A stretch of DNA of 64,000 nucleotides from Burhinus oedicnemus (Eukaryota; Chordata; Aves; Charadriiformes; Burhinidae). This document shows, in pieces, positions 59,199-64,000 of this stretch (position 1 is the stretch's first letter; each line of letters begins with the position of its first letter). The stretch is taken from NCBI GenBank assembly GCA_008921705.1, contig VFFE01006098.1, positions 187,406 to 251,405 on the forward strand, given 5' to 3'. The translations under genes were made by a program, and so were the position numbers. A model generated the notes under the pieces. The model was not told the origin of the DNA. It did no database searches and was given only the letters and a program-made list of their open reading frames with translations.

Positions 59199-61937
59199 GT
59201 AAGTTCCCCTTGGTAAGAATCTAACTACACAATGGTATTTTTCTAACTTGGAGCCTGAATCAGATGCGACTTCTCACAGTATAAATATGTTCCAGTAATC
59301 TAAATACATAATACTGCAAATACAGTAAATACACCAAGTATCCTTTTGTGCAGTCATCGTGAGCATAAACAATTAAGGAGTTGTTTTTGCTTTTACAATG
59401 AACGAATCATGTTACTACACTGTAGCATGTAAGTATTATGTTTTCATTCCCAAATCCTGATTATTTGAGAGATAGAAGTTTATTGTCATCTGGTTGAGCT
59501 TGAGATGATTCAGTATGCAGGCTCCTTCTAAAGTAGAAAACTGCCCCATTTATCAAGTTTGAACATGATTTAAGTTTGGCTCATAGTATGTCAATGCTGA
59601 CAGAAAGCAAAAGCCAATTAATTAACATTGCAGACATACAGGTCTTGTAAAACTATGTGTATTCTTATGTACCTTAAACTTTAGATTTTTAAACTCTTTG
59701 GAACGCATTCAGAAACAACAATGATGGGTCAGACAACCTTGTAAAAACATGTGTAAAAATATCTGTTCTTCTGATGAATGACTGGTATTTGGCTCATCTC
59801 TCTGTGGTGAGAGACCAATTTGTGGATGCTGGTTACCAGTCGACATTTCACGAAGAGACCTAAATATAACTTCTGTGTTGATGTACTTTAGTCTTGCAGT
59901 GACAAGCACTACCTTATGTTTTCTATTCTTTTAGCTGAAATTAGAAAAATAATCCCAAATTGTGTATGGAAAAACTAATGGTTCCCTTTAGACTCTGCTT
60001 GTTCCAAGTGGCTGATCAACTGTTTCCAGAATTAACCTTCTGCTGTGCTTCCTTTCATTTGTGAAATGAAGTTCTAAAAATACTTCACGTCTATTCTAAA
60101 AAATCCGTGTAATCTCTATGAGAGAAGATCCGCATAGGAATGAAAAATTGATAAAAAAAAATTTAAAAACAGCACATGTTTTTTTGGGTCTTCAAAACAA
60201 CTCTGCATTTTCAGTTGTAGTGAAAGAACGCTTCCTGTAAACCTTCAGACTAACCTGAGGTCAAAACAGGACACATGAATGAATTGTTATCTTACTCTTA
60301 CCCCATCTGAAGAAGAAGAAATCTTCTGTCTTCTAAAACCGCTCCCCTGAAAAACCTGGAAGCACTGTCCTGATATCATGCACTGAATTGATATGCAGGA
60401 TGACGAAGAAATGTCATCTTGACTCATTTTGCTCTAATCGAGCTAATTTTTAATACACTGTTGAAAAGGTGAAATGCTCATGATTTGTGCTTGCAGTTTC
60501 TTGTGTGTTTCCCAAAAATTAATAGGCTTTTTAAACTGAGGTTATAAGTAGTTCACAGCATTAACAATTATGGTTCAGACTTTAAAATCATCTGTAAATC
60601 ACTAGGACGTCTGCCTGAGGACAAGCAAGTGTGAGTTTAATACAATAACATTTTTGAGGTAGGAAAAAAATTCAATTATTTTTTAAATTGCTTCTTTAGA
60701 TGACATTTGAATTCCATATTCATTAGTAGTGAGCTGTGTTGTTCAGTAAACCAAGTTCAGGAAATAGCAGATGCTTCTAATTGTGATGAAGTGCAAAAAA
60801 AAAATCTGTTGAAAAATACCTTTTTCTGATACAAAAATAAATGCACTAGAATTTTTCAAGAGCAGCATTCATATTTTATCTCTTTTCTTGGCTTATGTTA
60901 CATTTTAATATTAACCATAACCATATTTCACTCTTCACTATTTTTGCACTGTGCCAGGGCATTTGCAAGACTGAGCTTTGTACAGCTGGACACTGTAAAC
61001 TTTTGGAGTTTGTTGATAAACACTGTAAATTCCTCCCTCTCTAAAGCTCAGGTTTTGTTACCTCCCTGGCTTTTTACAGGAGTTGCCTGAGCCCTCACTT
61101 CCTTCACCGCTCTCATCTTTTTTCTTGACCTTCTGATGCTTGCTTATGTTTGTTCACGATATGGTATTTACCCTGAATATAAAATGATCTTGGAAATCCT
61201 CAGTACTGGACTATGGAGAAACTTTAAATTGGTTTTATCAATTTTTAACTGCGATAAATATTTGCATTATGCAAACATTTACACAGTGCAAATGTCTGTA
61301 TGAAGTTTACTAAACTCCTTGTAGTCTGAGTGACCCCAGGGCAGTCTGGTCCTGTACATTAAGCTTTTTTTTTTTTTCCCTATTAAGCAGGGTTAAAAAT
61401 ATCTTTGCTGGTTTATATTTCTTATCATAGGCAACATGAGAATGTGTAAAGCTGCTGCTTCGAAAAACACAATAAAAGAATGTGGAGGGAACAGAAATCC
61501 AGCATGTTCCTCTGCACAGAATGAGGAAATCTGAAGCAGATAAACTACATTCATCATCTGTGAACTTTGTTGGTTGTGTTTTTACCTTTACTCCACGTTA
61601 AACATTTACTGGAGCTGCTTTTGCACCTTTATTTTCATTTTGTGCTGGTCGGCGGGGGGGTGGGGTGGGCGTTTTCCTCTTCAAAAACAGTCTTTTCTTT
61701 TGCAAGACCTTTGGCCGTGGCTCTGCGCTTGGCGCTGGGGGGTCAAACCACTCAGAAGCACCTCGGGGTGCTGTCAGGTGCCAGATGAAGTGTTGTAGTG
61801 GTTGCCCTGACAGGTGGCAGTGGCTGCCCTGCCATTACTTGCTGAGCTGGCTGCTCTGTGCCGCCCTCCATGTGAGCTCTCCTACCCTCAGAAAACAGGA
61901 GCAGCTCACCTTCCTCTTGTTAGTTGTGCGGTATCAC
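59199..61937 (+). other. ATRN: ATRN intron 3, 5' part
   Basis: Starts with the donor 'gtaagt'. AT-rich non-coding sequence without a recognised repeat. A T run near 61366-61377 and a G run near 61652-61659 are the only simple-sequence features seen. The overlapping plus-strand open frames at 61567-61970 are unrecognised and extend into the CR1 copy, so they are not genes. Confidence 0.75.
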
Positions 61938-62055
61938 CGGGGTTGGAAGGGACCTCTGGAGATCATCTAGTCCAACACCCTGCCAGAGCAGGTTCACCTA
62001 GAGCAGGCTGCACAGGATGGCGTCCAGGCGGGTTTTGAATGTCTCCAGAGTCGGA
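61938..62055 (-). mobile_element. CR1 LINE 3' fragment, minus orientation, in ATRN intron 3
   Basis: 'ggggttggaagggacctctg', 'gatcatctagtccaacaccc', 'gcaggttcacctagagcagg' and 'gggttttgaatgtctccaga' match the antisense CR1 3' region of the subfamily that reads 'ctggagatcatctagtccaa'. No octamer tail is visible at the left end. The copy breaks off near 62055 and is followed 40-50 bases later by a second, different CR1. Confidence 0.9.
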
Positions 62056-62098
62056 ATACGCACCCAAATTTGAGTCTAGGTGCAGAAGATGGGGTGAG

Positions 62099-62520
62099 TT
62101 GGGTTGGAAGGGACGCTGGCCTGATCCCTCACTCAAAGCAAGGCCAGCTTCAGAGTGGGATCAGGTCCTTGGTCAACGCCTTGCCCAGTCCTGTTGTGAA
62201 TTTCTCTTAAGGATGGAGATCTCGTTGATCCTCTGGGCCAGTAGTCCAACGCTTGGCCACCCTCATGTTAAAAATAATAATAAATAATGAATCTTATACT
62301 AATATCTAATCAGAATTTCCTTTGCTGCAACCTGTGTCTGTTGCCTCATGTCCTTTTTCTGTGAACCTCTGGTACTATCTGCTCTGTAATCTCTCCTTAG
62401 GTAGTCGAAGGCAGCAATCAGATTTCACCCCATCTTCAGCCATGTCTCCTCCAGGCTAAACAAACCTTGCTCCTTCTGCTTCTCCTCATACATCGTATGG
62501 TTGTCCCCTTCTATTTTTTT
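62099..62520 (-). mobile_element. Second CR1 LINE fragment, minus orientation, in ATRN intron 3
   Basis: It restarts with 'tgggttggaagggacgctgg', the CR1 3' end. It continues through 'caccctcatgttaaaaat', 'aatatctaatcagaatttcc', 'gaacctctggtactatctgc', 'gtagtcgaaggcagcaatca' and 'ctcctccaggctaaacaaac', all collinear with antisense CR1. A small 'aataataataaataatgaat' expansion lies inside. It is of a different subfamily from the copy just to its left, so the two are separate insertions and not one broken element. The right boundary is approximate. Confidence 0.85.
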
Positions 62521-62901
62521 CCTTCTATTCCCTCAATTCTGTGCCAGAAATCGTAACCCCACGTTGCTGCCATGGGCACGTGCAAAGGGTCTTTCTTCTG
62601 CTTTGTCATCAGTGCCCTTCCTGAAGTAACCTGCAAACCCTGCTTACCCCTCACCATTGACTTGTCTTATATTGCTTAGAGCAAATGATCAGCTGGTAAC
62701 AGCAGGGAGGTTGCTAATGAGAATTAATTGCACTGGGAAAGGCACAAAACATGTTGAGTCAGTACTATTTGTGTTACGAGAGTATCCAGAGGAGCTAATC
62801 AACTTAGAGCTGATCTTACATAGACTTATAGGAAGAAGCAGTCCTTGCGTCTGGCACATAAAGGCAGAGAACAAACTGTGGGTGTACGTGCTGTGTATAA
62901 A
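62521..62901 (+). other. ATRN: ATRN intron 3, spacer between opposed CR1 copies
   Basis: About 380 bases with no identified repeat or exon. It separates the minus-strand CR1 pair from the plus-strand copy. Confidence 0.6.
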
Positions 62902-63075
62902 GATTGCCCAGAGAGGTGGTAGATGCCCCACCCCTAGAAATGTTCAAGGTCAGGCTGGACTGGGCTCTGAGCAACCTGATCTGGTTGAAGATGTCCCTGC
63001 TCATGGCAGGATGGGTTGGACTAGATGATCTTGAAAGGTCCCTTCCAACCCAAACCATGCTATGATTCTATGAAA
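62902..63075 (+). mobile_element. CR1 LINE 3' fragment, plus orientation, in ATRN intron 3
   Basis: 'gattgcccagagaggtggta', 'gatgccccacccctagaaat', 'gagcaacctgatctggttga', 'gggttggactagatgatctt' and 'cccttccaacccaaaccatg', ending 'ctatgattctatgaaa', give a textbook CR1 3' end with octamer tail. It is the best preserved small copy in the window. Its orientation is opposite to the two copies at 61938-62520. Confidence 0.95.
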
Positions 63076-64000
63076 GAAGACAAAGGGACTGTTTAATGCT
63101 TAAATTTTATTACTCTATTTGTTTCAAAGCAGGCATTGGATGACCTTTGCTCATGTGCATAACCAGATTTTTGCCTGTTAATGTTCTTGCCCTCCTCTGA
63201 TGGAGCTGGCACTCAACAACACATAATCAACCATCACTTCCTAAATCAGCTTTTGTTCTGTGTCCTGAGATAGGGGGTAGGGGATGTATTATATTATGGC
63301 CCTGTGCTGACTGCAATGTGGTCATCATGCACACACTCAGTTCATGGAGCAGTCCAGTTGACTTTTTGTTCTAGCAGCCTCTTGTCTAAGTATTTATTAT
63401 TTTGCTCTATTTGTTTCCTTTGGATCCACAATAACTTTTGGAGTATTGATTAAAAAAAAAAAAATAAAAAATCAGTGTAAGGTGAGGAGCAAATGTATTT
63501 GGAATTTTCCTAGAAATGCACCTGCTGAATGATGTTCCCTTGTTTACCTTTACTCATGAGCCAACTGATCCTTTGAATGTGTGAGAATTGATAAATCAAA
63601 ATGTCTTTGTGGTAGAAAGTCAGATTTCTTGGAGAAATGTAAATTCATTGTATTAAAATTGCTTTTGTTCACTAAACCTGCAATGCCCTCCAAAAACATC
63701 AAATCAATTTGACAAGATGGACAAAGAGTGACTGTTTTAGAGTTTTGAAAGGATAAATCCTCTGAGTTAAATCGAGGCCTATAAAGGAAGTTTAGACGAG
63801 AAAGTTTCTTCAGTTCTTCACTTTGTCATTTCTTTTCTCTTAAACTGTTTCTGATGGACTGAAGAATACCATTTTGATGTTGGTTGGTTGGTTTTTTTTT
63901 TTTTGCATTAATTCAAATGTCCTGTACTGCGCTTCACAGGTAACAGGCAACAGACTTTAGATTTTAAAAAATGAAAGGCATTTGCACCATGGCCAGTAGC
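63076..64000 (+). other. ATRN: ATRN intron 3, continuing past the window edge
   Basis: Non-coding, AT-rich, with an A run near 63451-63462 and a T run near 63892-63904. Exon 4 is not present before the edge: I see no continuation of the CUB domain. Confidence 0.7.

Larger units (their letters stand above)
21593..64000 (+). other. ATRN: Attractin gene, 5' portion (runs off the right edge)
   Basis: Gene-level span. The left limit is approximate, set at the likely promoter. Attractin is a large single-pass membrane glycoprotein (with secreted isoforms in human) having EGF, CUB, kelch-repeat, PSI, C-type lectin and laminin-EGF modules. In mammals it acts as an accessory receptor for agouti signalling in pigmentation and has roles in myelination and energy balance. 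Only exon 2 and exon 3 are readable in this window. Exon 1 appears to be lost in the assembly gap at 21644-21663, and most of the gene lies beyond 64000. Intron 1 is about 33 kb, intron 2 is 3977 bp, and intron 3 is at least 4.8 kb. All three introns interrupt codons after the second base, judging from exon 2 and exon 3. Confidence 0.85.

Noticed and set aside
59009..59224. 71-codon plus-strand open frame covering exon 3
   Set aside because: It is in a different frame from the CUB coding sequence; the attractin frame is the one continuous with exon 2 across the splice.
1..64000. CRISPR arrays, operons or prokaryotic defence systems
   Set aside because: No regularly spaced repeats and no prokaryotic gene organisation; the window is vertebrate nuclear DNA.

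Overview
This is vertebrate nuclear DNA, almost certainly from a bird. The evidence is the interspersed repeats: all that I can identify are CR1-clade LINEs. Several have the avian CR1 3' end, with the conserved 'ggttggaagggacc...ctagtccaac' block and short tails of the 'catagaat'/'attctatg' type. I see no SINEs, no L1, and no prokaryotic or phage features. Nearly every open reading frame in the window is a chance frame in non-coding sequence or a shadow of a CR1 copy.

Layout. (1) 1-20.8 kb is gene-poor flank. It holds one small CR1 piece (290-394), one large decayed CR1 on the minus strand (1592 to about 3985) with recognisable endonuclease and reverse transcriptase remnants, one doubtful older CR1 scrap near 7.8 kb, and an isolated CpG-rich patch at 15.1-15.7 kb. 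(2) About 20.8-21.8 kb is a strong CpG island with GC boxes and a perfect cAMP response element. It is interrupted by a 20-N assembly gap at 21644-21663. (3) From there to the right edge is the 5' part of one plus-strand gene, attractin (ATRN). Two coding exons with correct splice sites and linked frames are visible, exon 2 (55024-55107) and exon 3 (59085-59198). Together they encode the start of the CUB domain. Exon 1 (signal peptide and first EGF-like module) is not in the visible sequence and is most likely collapsed in the N gap. Intron 1 is therefore about 33 kb. It opens with about 1.3 kb of G-rich degenerate repeats and then becomes T-rich on the transcribed-gene sense strand.

Introns 1-3 carry CR1 insertions in both orientations, at 54134-54362 (+), 58600-58722 (-), 61938-62055 (-), 62099-62520 (-) and 62902-63075 (+). 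There is also what looks like a very old LINE reverse transcriptase relic at about 35.84-36.7 kb (+). The inverted CR1 copies flank exon 2 and exon 3, and both exons are frame-neutral. This arrangement could favour exon skipping, circular RNA or RNA editing.

I found no undescribed multi-gene system. The most useful observations are the missing first exon, the inverted CR1 pairs around the frame-neutral CUB exons, the G-rich tract after the promoter, the ancient LINE relic, a 29-bp perfect palindrome and the orphan CpG patch. All assignments come from reading the sequence and recalled family knowledge; nothing was aligned by software.
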